Below, piece after piece: positions 27,309 to 36,294 of a DNA stretch of 64,000 nucleotides; position 1 is the first letter of the stretch, and each line of letters begins with the position of its first letter. The DNA is from Porphyrobacter sp. (lineage in GTDB: Bacteria > Pseudomonadota > Alphaproteobacteria > Sphingomonadales > Sphingomonadaceae): assembly GCA_027531395.1 (NCBI GenBank), contig JAPZRO010000002.1:62001-126000 (forward strand), in the 5' to 3' direction. Under the pieces are notes generated by a model, which saw nothing but the letters and a program-made list of their open reading frames with translations, made no database searches and was not told the DNA's origin. A program made the position numbers and the translations under genes.

Positions 27309-27337
27309 TTGCCAACCTGTGCCGCCTTCGCCATAGG
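27309..27337 (+). promoter_or_regulatory. Candidate promoter of tRNA-Phe
   Basis: TTGCCA at 27309-27314 and CATAGG at 27332-27337 are separated by 17 bp, about 50 bp upstream of the tRNA. The -35 is good; the -10 is weak. Confidence 0.35.
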
Positions 27338-27389
27338 GCCGCTCTCATTTGCTCGCCGGGCTCTTCAAGGCCCGTCGCTCGCAGCGAAT

Positions 27390-27464
27390 GCCCGAGTAGC
27401 TCAGGGGTAGAGCAGCGGATTGAAAATCCGCGTGTCGGTGGTTCAAATCCGCCCTCGGGCACCA
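27390..27464 (+). tRNA. tRNA-Phe (anticodon GAA)
   Basis: Full cloverleaf: acceptor GCCCGAG paired with CTCGGGC, D-arm around AGCTCAGGGGTAGAGC, anticodon stem GCGGA/TCCGC with loop TTGAAAA (anticodon GAA), T-arm GGTGG-TTCAAAT-CCGCC, discriminator A and an encoded CCA end. Length 75 nt including CCA. The track ORF starting at 27420 runs through it and is not coding there. Confidence 0.98.
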
Positions 27465-27503
27465 TTCGCTGAAAAGGGCCGATCGCCCAGAGGGAAACTG
27501 CCG

Positions 27504-28307
27504 ATGTCCCGCCGCACCAAGCTTTACGAAGGCAAGGCCAAGATCCTCTACGAGGGTCCCGAGCCGGGCACGCTGATCCAGTATTTCAAGGACGATGCGA
27601 CCGCCTTCAACGCCGCGAAGAAGGGTACGATCGCCGGCAAGGGCGTGATCAACAACCGCATTTCCGAGCACGTCTTCACGCGCCTCGGGCATATCGGCAT
27701 CCCCACGCACTTCATCCGCCGCCTCAACATGCGCGAGCAATTGATCCGTCAGGTCGAGATCATCCCGCTCGAAGTGGTGGTGCGCAATGTCGCCGCCGGC
27801 TCAATCAGCAAGCGCCTCGGGATCGAGGAAGGCGAGCCGCTGCCGCACACCCTGATCGAATATTACTACAAGGATGATGCGCTCGGCGATCCGCTGGTGG
27901 CCGAAGAGCACATTGCCTGCTTCAACTGGTGCAGCAACGAGGAGATGCACGACATTTCCTCGATGGCGATCCGCATCAACGACTTCCTGTGCGGGATGTT
28001 CGCCGCGATCGACATCCGCCTGATCGACTTCAAGCTCGAATTCGGGCGGCTCTACGACGGCGATTACAGCCGCGTGATCCTGGCCGACGAGATCAGCCCC
28101 GACGGCTGCCGCCTGTGGGACATGGCGACCGGCGAGAAGCTCGACAAGGACCGTTTCCGCCGCGATCTGGGCGGCGAGGAAGAGGCCTACCGCGAAGTCG
28201 CGCGCCGGCTCGGCCTGCTGAACGGCGAGGACAATGGCCCAGGCGAGGTGTTTGACCTCTCCCACGCCCGCAGCCGCCTGCGCGGCCCGCCGCCTCTCAA
28301 GAAGTAA
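27504..28307 (+). CDS. purC: Phosphoribosylaminoimidazole-succinocarboxamide synthase (PurC)
   Basis: SAICAR synthase of purine synthesis, joining CAIR with aspartate using ATP. The true start is ATG 27504 ([18 protein letters not shown]) with AGAGGG upstream, 40 bp after the tRNA; 267 residues. Signature blocks are [10 protein letters not shown], the [15 protein letters not shown] segment, [18 protein letters not shown] and [14 protein letters not shown]. Other window pur genes (purS, purQ) lie 8 kb away, so purC is separate here. Confidence 0.97.
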   Translation: MSRRTKLYEGKAKILYEGPEPGTLIQYFKDDATAFNAAKKGTIAGKGVINNRISEHVFTRLGHIGIPTHFIRRLNMREQLIRQVEIIPLEVVVRNVAAGSISKRLGIEEGEPLPHTLIEYYYKDDALGDPLVAEEHIACFNWCSNEEMHDISSMAIRINDFLCGMFAAIDIRLIDFKLEFGRLYDGDYSRVILADEISPDGCRLWDMATGEKLDKDRFRRDLGGEEEAYREVARRLGLLNGEDNGPGEVFDLSHARSRLRGPPPLKK

Positions 28308-28312
28308 GCCTC

Positions 28313-28341
28313 TTCACACCCGGCTTATCCTCGCCTAGTCT
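28313..28341 (+). promoter_or_regulatory. Promoter of the DUF3857/transglutaminase gene
   Basis: TTCACA (28313-28318) and TAGTCT (28336-28341) with a 17-bp spacer. The -10 and the following GGC are identical to those in the promoter of the downstream M16 peptidase gene. Confidence 0.5.
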
Positions 28342-28405
28342 GGCGAAGTCGTTGGCATTGATGCATATTCTGCACCTGCCGGGGTTCAGCAGGGGGACGC
28401 TTTCG

Positions 28406-30460
28406 ATGCGCTGGAAATCCGTGGGCATGGCAGCTCTGCTCGCCCAGACGAGCCTTGCCTTGGCACAGGACGAACCGTCCATTCCGCGCGAACCCGCACC
28501 CGTCTGGGCCACGCCGTCCGAGCCGCTGGTAGTGCCCGAGAGCGTTCAGGGCCCCGTGTTCCTGCGCCGGCAGGACACCTTCGTCCGCCTCACCGCCACC
28601 GGCCACGACTATTTCAACAGCCAGATGATCCGCATTCTCCAGCCGCAGGCGCTGGAGATCGGCAATATCGCCATCGCCTGGAACCCCGCCGCCGGCGCGG
28701 CGCGGGTGCACAAGGTGGTGATCCACCGGCGCGGGCTGGAAATCGACGTGCTCGCCAAGACCGGCTTCGAGATCCTGCGCCGCGAGGACCAGCTCGAAGC
28801 CGCGATGCTCGACGGGATGCTGACCGCGGTGCTGCGCGTGCCCGATCTGCGCGTGGGCGATGATCTGGAGCTCGAATACACCATCCCGCTGCACGATCCG
28901 ACCCTGCGCGAGGCGAGCCACGGGCTGCTGTTCCTGGGCGATGCGCCCCCGCCCGGGCGCTACCGCCTTGATCTTTCGTGGGACGAGGGCCAGCAGCCGC
29001 GCACCCTGCTCACCCCCGATCTCGCGCCGGTGGCCGAGCGCGCCGCCAACCGCCTCGCAGTGACGCTCGACAATCCCGATACTCTCACCCCGCCGCGCGA
29101 TGCGCCGCCGCGCTTTGCCTGGAACCGGGTGATCGAATTCTCCGACTTTGCCGACTGGCCGTCGGTCTCGCGCCGGTTCCACGGCCTGTTCACCGGAGCC
29201 AGCACGCTCGCGGCGGAATCGCCCCTGCGCGAGGAAGCGGCGGCAATCGCGGCCTCGACCCCGGACAAGCTGGCGCAGGCGCAGGCCGCGCTGCAACTGG
29301 TGCAGCAGCAGGTGCGCTACGTCTATGTCGGGCTCAACGGCGGCAATTTCACGCCCGCCAGTGCCGACGAGACGTGGGAGCGCCGCTACGGTGACTGCAA
29401 GGGCAAGACCGCGATGCTGCTCGCGCTGCTGGGCGAACTCGGCATCCCGGCCGAGGCGGTGCTGGTCAACAACACGGAGAGCCTCGACGGGCTCGACCAG
29501 CGGCTCGCCAATCCCGGGATGTTCGATCACGTGCTGGTGCGCGCGACCATCGGCGGCAAGACCTACTGGCTCGACGGCACCCTGCCCGACGTGATCGAGG
29601 GGCGGAGCGAGCCCTTCCTGCCCTATCAATGGGTGCTGCCGCTGTCGGCCAAGGGCAACACGATCGAGCGGCTGGCGGACAAGCCTTTCGCCATCCCGCA
29701 GGTGATGGAGCTCTACGAGATCGACGCCACGGCCGGTTTCGATGCCCCCGCGCGCTGGACCCGCACCACCGTGCTACGCGGGGCGGCGGGGTTGCAGCAG
29801 CACCTGCAGTTCACCTCGGTCAGCGCCGGGCAGCTGGAGGCCGCGCTCAAGAGCCAGCTCAGCGGCTCCTCGGGATGGGATGCGGTCGACAGCGTCACCT
29901 ACCGCTTCGACCGCGCGACGCAGGCGGCGATCCTCACCATCATCGGCACCGGCCCGGTTGAATGGGAGAACGAGGACGGCGGCGGGCGCTACTATTTCCT
30001 GCCCGGTGGCGGCTTCAACCCGCCCCAGCGGCGCCAGCGCAGCGGCGGTTCTGCTGGCGCGGTGCCGTTCTTCCAGGCCAATGACTACAATTGCTACGTC
30101 ACCACCATGCGCTTGCCGCAGGACACCGATCCGGCCGACTGGGGCTTCAACTCGGTGTTCGACACCATGCTTTATGGCGAGACCTATTATCGCATGATGG
30201 AGGTGCGCAAGGACGACCGCACGCTGCGGCTCGTGCGCGGCAACCGGGTGGAGCAGCTCGAAATCAGCCCCGAAAAGGCCGAGCGCGACAATGCCCGGCT
30301 GGGCGAGTTCGACAATTCGAAGGCGATCCTGTCCTACAGCCCGGGCAATATCGGCGAGCCGTGGAGCGGGCTGAAGAAGGTGCCGGCGATCTCGGAAATC
30401 GACTGGACCGGCCCCAACCCGCCCTGCCTGCCGGCAGACATGCTCTCGTCCAAGGGCTAA
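28406..30460 (+). CDS. Secreted DUF3857/transglutaminase-like protein
   Basis: A 684-residue exported protein. Start chosen at ATG 28406 because it has an AGGGGGAC ribosome site and yields a clean signal peptide (MRWKSVGMAALLAQTSLALA). An N-terminal DUF3857 beta domain (DFLRR-type VFLRRQDTFVRLTATG, LRVGDDLELEYTI) is followed by a transglutaminase-like cysteine protease fold: Cys in YGDCKGKTAMLLALL, His in MFDHVLVRA and Asp in YWLDGT. Function of this family is unknown; cross-linking or proteolysis in the periplasm is possible. It precedes the M16 peptidase gene on the same strand. Confidence 0.9.
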   Translation: MRWKSVGMAALLAQTSLALAQDEPSIPREPAPVWATPSEPLVVPESVQGPVFLRRQDTFVRLTATGHDYFNSQMIRILQPQALEIGNIAIAWNPAAGAARVHKVVIHRRGLEIDVLAKTGFEILRREDQLEAAMLDGMLTAVLRVPDLRVGDDLELEYTIPLHDPTLREASHGLLFLGDAPPPGRYRLDLSWDEGQQPRTLLTPDLAPVAERAANRLAVTLDNPDTLTPPRDAPPRFAWNRVIEFSDFADWPSVSRRFHGLFTGASTLAAESPLREEAAAIAASTPDKLAQAQAALQLVQQQVRYVYVGLNGGNFTPASADETWERRYGDCKGKTAMLLALLGELGIPAEAVLVNNTESLDGLDQRLANPGMFDHVLVRATIGGKTYWLDGTLPDVIEGRSEPFLPYQWVLPLSAKGNTIERLADKPFAIPQVMELYEIDATAGFDAPARWTRTTVLRGAAGLQQHLQFTSVSAGQLEAALKSQLSGSSGWDAVDSVTYRFDRATQAAILTIIGTGPVEWENEDGGGRYYFLPGGGFNPPQRRQRSGGSAGAVPFFQANDYNCYVTTMRLPQDTDPADWGFNSVFDTMLYGETYYRMMEVRKDDRTLRLVRGNRVEQLEISPEKAERDNARLGEFDNSKAILSYSPGNIGEPWSGLKKVPAISEIDWTGPNPPCLPADMLSSKG

Positions 30461-30477
30461 CAGACCGCAATGAGGGG

Positions 30478-30505
30478 CTGACAGGCCGCTGCTTTCGGCT
30501 AGTCT
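30478..30505 (+). promoter_or_regulatory. Promoter of the M16 peptidase gene
   Basis: CTGACA (30478-30483) and TAGTCT (30500-30505) with a 16-bp spacer, about 40 bp upstream of the start codon. It shares CTAGTCTGGC with the promoter of the preceding gene. Confidence 0.5.
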
Positions 30506-30545
30506 GGCAGGCTTGATGCCTCTGGTCCGGGATGCCCTGCCTGTC

Positions 30546-33422
30546 ATGAACAATAGCCTTCGCGCGCTTTCCGCCGGCCTGCTGCTGGCGCTCTCCCCGC
30601 TTGCGCTCACCACCGCGCTGGCGGCGCAGGAGACGCCCCCCGCCGCCACCGCGGCGGCCGAAGCGCCCGCCCCGGTCTGGGCCTTCGAGACGAGCGATGT
30701 GCCGGTCGATCCCGGTTTCGTGTTCGGGCGGCTCGACAACGGGATGCGCTACATCATCCGCCGCAACGCCACGCCCGAGGGCACGGCGCTGGTGCGGATG
30801 CGGATCGATTCCGGCTCGCTGGCCGAGAACGACGACGAGCGCGGGCTGGCGCATTATCTCGAACACATGGCCTTTAACGGCTCGGCGGGCATTCCCGAGG
30901 GCGAGATGATCAAGCTGCTCGAACGCGAGGGGCTGGCCTTCGGGGCGGACACCAATGCCTCGACCGGGTTCGAGAGCATCACCTACATGCTCAACCTGCC
31001 GCGCAATGACGAGAAACTGCTCGATACCGCGCTGATGCTGATGCGCGAGACCGCGAGCGAACTCACCATCGCGCCCGAAGCGGTGGAGCGCGAGCGCGGG
31101 GTGATCCTTGCCGAAAGGCGCGACCGGGCGGGCTTCCAGCAGCGCAATTTCGAGGACAACGTCGCCTTCATCGCGCCCGGCGCGCGCTATGCCGAGCGCC
31201 TGCCGATCGGCACCATCGCCTCGCTCGAAAGCGCCACCGCCGCGCAGATCCGCGGGCTTTATCGCCGCACCTATGTGCCCGCCAACACCGTGCTGGTGGT
31301 GGTCGGCGACTACCCGGCCGAGCAGGTCGAGGCGGCGATCCGCGCGCGCTTTGCCAGCTGGGCGCCCGCCCCTGCCCCGGCCGAGCCTGTCACCGGCCCG
31401 ATCGACATCACCCGCAAGGGCCTGACCGACATCTACATCGATCCGGCGCTGGCCGAGGAAGTGACCCTGTCGCGCTTTTCCGCATGGCGCGACGAGCCCG
31501 ACACCATCGCCAACCGCGACGCCGATCTGGTGCGGCGGATCGGCTATGGCATCATCAACCGCCGCCTCGCCCGCCTCGCACGCGGCGAGAACGCGCCGTT
31601 CCGGGGGGCAAGCTACGGCACCGGCGATCTGTTCGAGGATGCGCGGATCACCAGCCTCTCGGTCAGCAGCGCCGATGGCGAGTGGAAGAAGGGGATGCTG
31701 GCCGCGGTGCGCGAGGTCCACGAGGCGCTGGCCTATGGCTTCACCCGCGCCGAGCTTGACGAACAGCTCGCCAACCTGCGCACCGCTGCCGAAAACGCGG
31801 TCAAGGGCGCGGAGACGCGCAGCCATACGGTGTTCGTCGGGGCCGCCCTCGCACTGGCGAGCGACGAGCGCGTGCCGACGACCCCGCAATCGCAGCTCGC
31901 GGCGTTCGAGCGGATCGCGCCGACGCTGACCCCCGAGGGCGTGTGGCAGGCGGTCAAGGCCGATGCGGCGCCGCTGGAGGAACCGCTGATCCGCTTCGAA
32001 GGGCGCACCGCCCCCGAAGGCGGCGAGGCCGGCCTGCGCGCCGCCTTTGCCGAAGCCATGGCGCTTCCCATTGCAGCCCCCGCCGACAATGGCCCGCTGA
32101 CTTTCGCCTATAGCGATTTCGGCACCCCCGGCACGATCGTCTCCGACACCACCGAGCCGCGCCTTGGCCTGCGCCTGATCCGCTTTGCCAATGGGGTGCG
32201 GCTGACCCTGAAGCCCACCACCATCCGCGAGGACCGCATCGCCTTCACCCTCTCGCTCGACGGCGGCGATCTGATGAACACGCGCGAGGCACCGATGCGC
32301 GTCGCGCTGACGGATTCGCTCGCGCTGGGCGGCCTCGGCAAGCATTCGCAGGACGAGCTTTCGAGCGTGCTGGCCGGGCGCAGCGTCGGGCTGGGCCTTG
32401 CCAGCGGCGGGGATGTGTTCAGCACCTCGGGCAACACCACCAAGCGCGATCTGGCCCTGCAGCTGCAGGTGCTCACCGCGCTGCTGACCGATCCGGGCTA
32501 TCGCCGCGAGGGCGAGGAGCGGTTCCGCAAGGGGATCGACAATTACTTCGCCACGCTCGATGCGACGCCGCGCAACGCGCTCGGCACGGCGCTGGGCGGG
32601 ATCCTGTCCGACAATGATCCGCGCTTCACGCTCCAGCCGAAGGAAGCCTTCCTCGCGCTCGACTACGCCGGGCTCAAGGCCGCGATCGGCGACCGGCTGG
32701 CGAGCGGCGCGATCGAGCTGGCGCTGGTGGGCGATTTCGACGAGGCCGAAGCGATTGCCGCCGTCGCCGCGACGCTCGGCGCGCTGCCGCCCCGCGAGCC
32801 CGAGTTCAACCCGCGCGAGGAGGCCCGCACCCGCAGCTTCACCGCCACCCGCGGCCCGCGCGTCCTCACCCACAAGGGCGAGGCCGATCAGGCGCTGCTG
32901 CAATGGACCTGGCCCACCACCGACGACAGCGATCTGGCCGAGACCCTGCGCCTCGGCCTGCTCGCCCGCGTCACCCGGATCGCGCTGACCGAGAAGCTGC
33001 GCGAAGAGCTGGGGCAGGCCTACTCGCCCTCGGCCGGTGCATCGAACAGCCGGGTCTATCGCGATTACGGCACCTTCAGTCTCTCGGTCTCGGTCGACCT
33101 CACGCAGGTCGATGCGACCCGCGCGGCGGTCGACGAGGTGATCGCCGCGCTGCGCGATACAGGTCCGAGTGCCGACGTGATCGAACGTGCTCGCCGTCCG
33201 CTGCTCGAGGAATATGACAACGCCCTGAAGGACCTCGGCGGCTGGATCAGCCTTGCCGCCCGCGCACAGAGCGATCCCGAGCGGCTCGACCGCTGGTTCG
33301 CCGCACCCGATCTGATCCGCGCGATCACTCCCGCGGAACTGCAGGCGACCGCCACCCGCTGGCTCGCCGCAGGTGGCGCCGTCGAGGTGGCGGTGGTGCC
33401 GGAGGCCAGCGCGGCCAAGTAA
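30546..33422 (+). CDS. Periplasmic M16-family zinc peptidase (PqqL-like)
   Basis: A 958-residue pitrilysin-type peptidase with a signal peptide (MNNSLRALSAGLLLALSPLALTTALAA). ATG 30546 is used; TTG 30513 and ATG 30516 are in-frame alternatives. The inverted zinc motif HxxEH is intact (LAHYLEHMAFNG), with the third ligand Glu in ERERGVILAE. A second, catalytically silent M16 repeat follows (about residues 500-950; LTEKLREELGQAYSP is the typical late Arg/Tyr substrate site). These enzymes degrade peptides in the periplasm, and PqqL-like ones process proteins taken up through TonB receptors. A TonB receptor lies next to it, convergent. Confidence 0.94.
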   Translation: MNNSLRALSAGLLLALSPLALTTALAAQETPPAATAAAEAPAPVWAFETSDVPVDPGFVFGRLDNGMRYIIRRNATPEGTALVRMRIDSGSLAENDDERGLAHYLEHMAFNGSAGIPEGEMIKLLEREGLAFGADTNASTGFESITYMLNLPRNDEKLLDTALMLMRETASELTIAPEAVERERGVILAERRDRAGFQQRNFEDNVAFIAPGARYAERLPIGTIASLESATAAQIRGLYRRTYVPANTVLVVVGDYPAEQVEAAIRARFASWAPAPAPAEPVTGPIDITRKGLTDIYIDPALAEEVTLSRFSAWRDEPDTIANRDADLVRRIGYGIINRRLARLARGENAPFRGASYGTGDLFEDARITSLSVSSADGEWKKGMLAAVREVHEALAYGFTRAELDEQLANLRTAAENAVKGAETRSHTVFVGAALALASDERVPTTPQSQLAAFERIAPTLTPEGVWQAVKADAAPLEEPLIRFEGRTAPEGGEAGLRAAFAEAMALPIAAPADNGPLTFAYSDFGTPGTIVSDTTEPRLGLRLIRFANGVRLTLKPTTIREDRIAFTLSLDGGDLMNTREAPMRVALTDSLALGGLGKHSQDELSSVLAGRSVGLGLASGGDVFSTSGNTTKRDLALQLQVLTALLTDPGYRREGEERFRKGIDNYFATLDATPRNALGTALGGILSDNDPRFTLQPKEAFLALDYAGLKAAIGDRLASGAIELALVGDFDEAEAIAAVAATLGALPPREPEFNPREEARTRSFTATRGPRVLTHKGEADQALLQWTWPTTDDSDLAETLRLGLLARVTRIALTEKLREELGQAYSPSAGASNSRVYRDYGTFSLSVSVDLTQVDATRAAVDEVIAALRDTGPSADVIERARRPLLEEYDNALKDLGGWISLAARAQSDPERLDRWFAAPDLIRAITPAELQATATRWLAAGGAVEVAVVPEASAAK

Positions 33423-33443
33423 CCACCGCACGGCAGACACGAA

Positions 33444-33477
33444 AAAGGCCGGCAGGATCGCTCCTGCCGGCCTTTTC
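33444..33477. terminator. Bidirectional intrinsic terminator
   Basis: A perfect 15-bp stem (AAAAGGCCGGCAGGA at 33444-33458 with TCCTGCCGGCCTTTT at 33463-33477) and a 4-nt loop, with A and T runs on both sides. It ends both the M16 peptidase gene and the convergent TonB receptor gene. Confidence 0.95.
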
Positions 33478-33495
33478 TTTAGCCGCGGATGCGGA

Positions 33496-35739
33496 TCAGT
33501 ACTTCACGCCGAACGACACGCCGATCACGCGCGGATCGTTGACGAAGGCGGTGTTGTTGTTGAAGTCCACCACGCCCAGCACGTTGTCTTCATCGGTGAT
33601 GTTGCGGGCAAAAGCCGCCACTTCCCACTCGCCGTTGCCGCCCGAGTAACCGATCCGCAGGCCGCCTTCGATACGGCTGCCGGCGTTGAACTCCTCGCTG
33701 GTGTAGAGCAGGAAGTTGGTCTCGCCGAGATAGGTCCAGTCGGTGAAGATGAAGAACTCGCCGCTGTCGCCCACGGGGATGCCGTAGCGCGCGGTGAAGT
33801 CGCCGCTCCACTCGGGCGCGTTGGGGAAGGGGTTGCCGTCGATCAGCGCGCGGGTGCTGCCGCCGATCACGCGGGTCGGATCGGTGACGGTGCACTGCGC
33901 GCAGATGCCCACCGCGAGGGTATCGTCCTGGATCTCGGTATTGTTGTAGGCAAGGCCGAGGGTCACGAGGAAGTTCGGGGTGATCTGGAACGCCGAGTCC
34001 AGTTCGAAGCCATAAGCCTCGCCCTTGTTGGCGTTGATCAGCTGGACCAGGTTGCCCGCCCCGCCGACCGCGGTGAACTGCGGATCCTCGACGGTGTAGT
34101 AGAACACCGCACCGTTGAGGCGGATGGTGCGATCGGCCAGCTCGGTCTTGAAGCCGACTTCGTAGGACGTGATGTTCTCCGACTGCGCCACCGAGGGAGC
34201 GGCGAAGAAGGCGACGTCACGGCCCTGGATGGTCGGCGCACGGAACGAGTTGGCGACCTTGGCATAGACGCTGGCATCGTCCGACACGTCGGCGAACAGC
34301 GCGATGTCCCAGTCGATCTGGTCATCACCCACGCTGACCGGCTGCGGCGCCGCGCCCGAGCGGACGAAGAAGTCCTTCTCGTCGTCGGTGTAGCGCAGAC
34401 CGCCAGTGACCTTCAGCATATCGTTGAGTTGGTACGACACCTGGCCGAACAGCGCCCAGGCCTCGTTGGTGTGGTTGACGGTGACCGGCGGCGGGAAGTT
34501 GAAGCCGACCGTGGTGACGTCGAAATCGCTCTCGAAGTAGAAGCCGCCGACCTGCCAGCTGAGCGGGCCTTCGCTGTTCGAGGCGAGGCGGATTTCATGC
34601 GTATACTGCTCGAGATCGATCGAGTCCTGCGTGTCCGAGGGGAACGGGATGAAGCCCGGGCCCATGAACGGCAGGAACGAGGCGCCGAAGCCGCCGTCGA
34701 TATCGCCGCGGCTCGAACCTTCGCTGGTCCAGTAGCTGCCGATCGAGGTCAGCGTGGCGAAGTCGAATTCGTAGGCCGTGGTCAGCGTCACGCCGAACTG
34801 CTGGTAGTTGGCCTGGTTGCCGCCGCCGGCATCATAGAACACCGTGCCGCGATCATAATTGTCGTTGAGGTTGTTGGTGTTGTTGGGCCGGTCAACCGTC
34901 GGGCCGAGCACGTTGGCGCGGAAGAAGGTCGAGGAACCGTCGAGATCGCGGAAATTGACCGAGGCGTTCATGCTGAAACGCTCGGTCGGGGTCAGCAGCA
35001 GCTGGCCGCGGATCGCGAAATCGGTGAAGCCGCCGAGGACGTTCTCTTCGTTGGTGAAGCCGTTGTCGATCCAGTCGCCGCGCTTCTGGAACTGGGTGGC
35101 GACGCGGAAGGCGAGCACGTCCTCGACCAGCGAACCGCCGACCGCGCCGTTGAGCGAGATCGTGTCGAGGCTGGCCAAGGAGAGCGAGGCGCGCACGTCG
35201 GTTTCGTGGCTCGGCTTGATCGAGTCGACCTTGACGATGCCCGCCGGGGTGTTGCGGCCGAACAGCGTGCCCTGCGGGCCGCGCAGCACTTCCACGCGCT
35301 CGACGTCGAAGATCGGGAAGCTCTTGAGCGTGACGTTTTCCATCACGACGTCATCGAGCAGCACCGAAACCGGCTGCGAGGCGGCAAGGTCGAAGTCGGT
35401 GTTGCCGAGCCCGCGGATGTAGAAGCGCGGGGCGACGCGGCCGTTCGAGCTTTCGATGTTGAGGCCCGGAACCGAGCCGGCCAGCGCGGTCACGTCACCG
35501 GCGGCGCTGAAGATCGTGTCGACGCGGGCCTGATCGAGGATCTCGGCCGAAACCGCGACGTCCTGCAGGTTTTCCTGACGACGGTTGGCGGTGACGATGA
35601 TGGTGTCGAGCTGGCCGCTGTCGCTGGCGGCAGTCTCGGCATCCTGCGCGGCGGCAGGAGCGGCAAAGGTGAAGGCGGCGGCGGCCAGAATGGTCGAACC
35701 GGCCCATGCGGCACGGATGGCACTGATACGCTGAGACAT
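33496..35739 (-). CDS. TonB-dependent receptor
   Basis: Start is ATG 35739 (MSQRISAIRAAWAGSTILAAAAF), giving 747 residues with a signal peptide cleaved near AAAQD. The TonB-box-like DTIIVTANRR follows, then the plug (VSVLLDDVVMENV, FDVERVEVLRGPQGTLFGRNTPAG) and a barrel of about 22 strands ending in VSFGVKY, with a terminal aromatic residue. This belongs to the large sphingomonad IroE/FyuA-type group with broad substrates (iron chelates, sugars, aromatics); specificity is unknown. It is transcribed away from purS across a 314-bp gap. Confidence 0.93.
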   Translation of the reverse strand: MSQRISAIRAAWAGSTILAAAAFTFAAPAAAQDAETAASDSGQLDTIIVTANRRQENLQDVAVSAEILDQARVDTIFSAAGDVTALAGSVPGLNIESSNGRVAPRFYIRGLGNTDFDLAASQPVSVLLDDVVMENVTLKSFPIFDVERVEVLRGPQGTLFGRNTPAGIVKVDSIKPSHETDVRASLSLASLDTISLNGAVGGSLVEDVLAFRVATQFQKRGDWIDNGFTNEENVLGGFTDFAIRGQLLLTPTERFSMNASVNFRDLDGSSTFFRANVLGPTVDRPNNTNNLNDNYDRGTVFYDAGGGNQANYQQFGVTLTTAYEFDFATLTSIGSYWTSEGSSRGDIDGGFGASFLPFMGPGFIPFPSDTQDSIDLEQYTHEIRLASNSEGPLSWQVGGFYFESDFDVTTVGFNFPPPVTVNHTNEAWALFGQVSYQLNDMLKVTGGLRYTDDEKDFFVRSGAAPQPVSVGDDQIDWDIALFADVSDDASVYAKVANSFRAPTIQGRDVAFFAAPSVAQSENITSYEVGFKTELADRTIRLNGAVFYYTVEDPQFTAVGGAGNLVQLINANKGEAYGFELDSAFQITPNFLVTLGLAYNNTEIQDDTLAVGICAQCTVTDPTRVIGGSTRALIDGNPFPNAPEWSGDFTARYGIPVGDSGEFFIFTDWTYLGETNFLLYTSEEFNAGSRIEGGLRIGYSGGNGEWEVAAFARNITDEDNVLGVVDFNNNTAFVNDPRVIGVSFGVKY

Positions 35740-35877
35740 CGAACAAGCCCCTTTCGGATTGATCGGATGGGAGGGAGAGGGTGCGGCCTCGCGCTGGCAG
35801 GTTTCGGCGATTCGGGCGAGATTGGCAGTTGCAAATCCCGAGGGAAATGGGCCGTTTGACGGCAGTCTGTTTGCAGA

Positions 35878-35926
35878 TGTTGCATCAAGGTTACAGATTC
35901 GTGCGGGATGCGACATGAATGCGACA
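35878..35926. promoter_or_regulatory. Repeat motifs in the 314-bp TonB receptor-purS gap
   Basis: The gap 35740-36053 has no gene. It contains TGTTGCATC (35878-35886), an inverted copy with one mismatch, GATGCGACA (35907-35915), and a direct repeat ATGCGACA ending at 35926. The arrangement could be an operator for the TonB receptor, whose start is about 140 bp away. No regulator family is assigned. Confidence 0.3.
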
Positions 35927-35982
35927 ATCGGGAGACATTCCGGCCCGTGCCGCAGCATCGTGAACAACCCTCGCCGATGTGA

Positions 35983-36010
35983 TTGCGCCTTGCGGTGCGC
36001 ACGCTATAGC
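35983..36010 (+). promoter_or_regulatory. Candidate promoter of purSQ
   Basis: TTGCGC (35983-35988) and TATAGC (36005-36010) are separated by 16 bp and lie 44 bp upstream of the purS ATG. Confidence 0.4.
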
Positions 36011-36053
36011 GGCGCCAGATTTCCGCCCCGACCCCGTGCGAGGAGCCCCGCCC

Positions 36054-36290
36054 ATGAAAGTCCGCGTCCTTGTCCGATTGAAGCCCGGCGTGCTCGACCC
36101 GCAGGGCCGTGCCGTGCACCATGCGCTCGAAGGCCTCGGCTTTGACGGCGTGGCCGATGTCCGCATCGGCCGGTTGATCGAACTCGATGTTGCCGACGGC
36201 ACCGACCATGCCGCGCTCACCGAAATGTGCGAGAAGCTGCTCGCCAACACGGTGATCGAGAACTTCACGATCGAAACCGAGGGAGCCTGA
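36054..36290 (+). CDS. purS: FGAM synthase small subunit PurS
   Basis: True start is ATG 36054 ([18 protein letters not shown]), with AGGAG upstream; 78 residues. The PurS signature [22 protein letters not shown] and the late [12 protein letters not shown] are clear. PurS bridges PurL and PurQ so that glutamine-derived ammonia can be passed to FGAR. It lies 4 bp before purQ. purL is not in the window: the next gene is on the opposite strand. Confidence 0.96.
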   Translation: MKVRVLVRLKPGVLDPQGRAVHHALEGLGFDGVADVRIGRLIELDVADGTDHAALTEMCEKLLANTVIENFTIETEGA

Positions 36291-36294
36291 GGCC

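Noticed and set aside
27420-27503. Upstream extension of the purC ORF
   Set aside because: It would translate the 3' half of tRNA-Phe; PurC begins at ATG 27504 with its own ribosome site.
30264-33440. 1058-residue minus-strand ORF opposite the M16 peptidase gene
   Set aside because: Shadow of the GC-rich coding strand; composition is typical of antisense frames and the plus-strand product has a signal peptide and zinc motif.
33373-35859. 828-residue plus-strand ORF opposite the TonB receptor
   Set aside because: Begins inside the M16 gene and runs through the terminator; it is antisense to a clear receptor.
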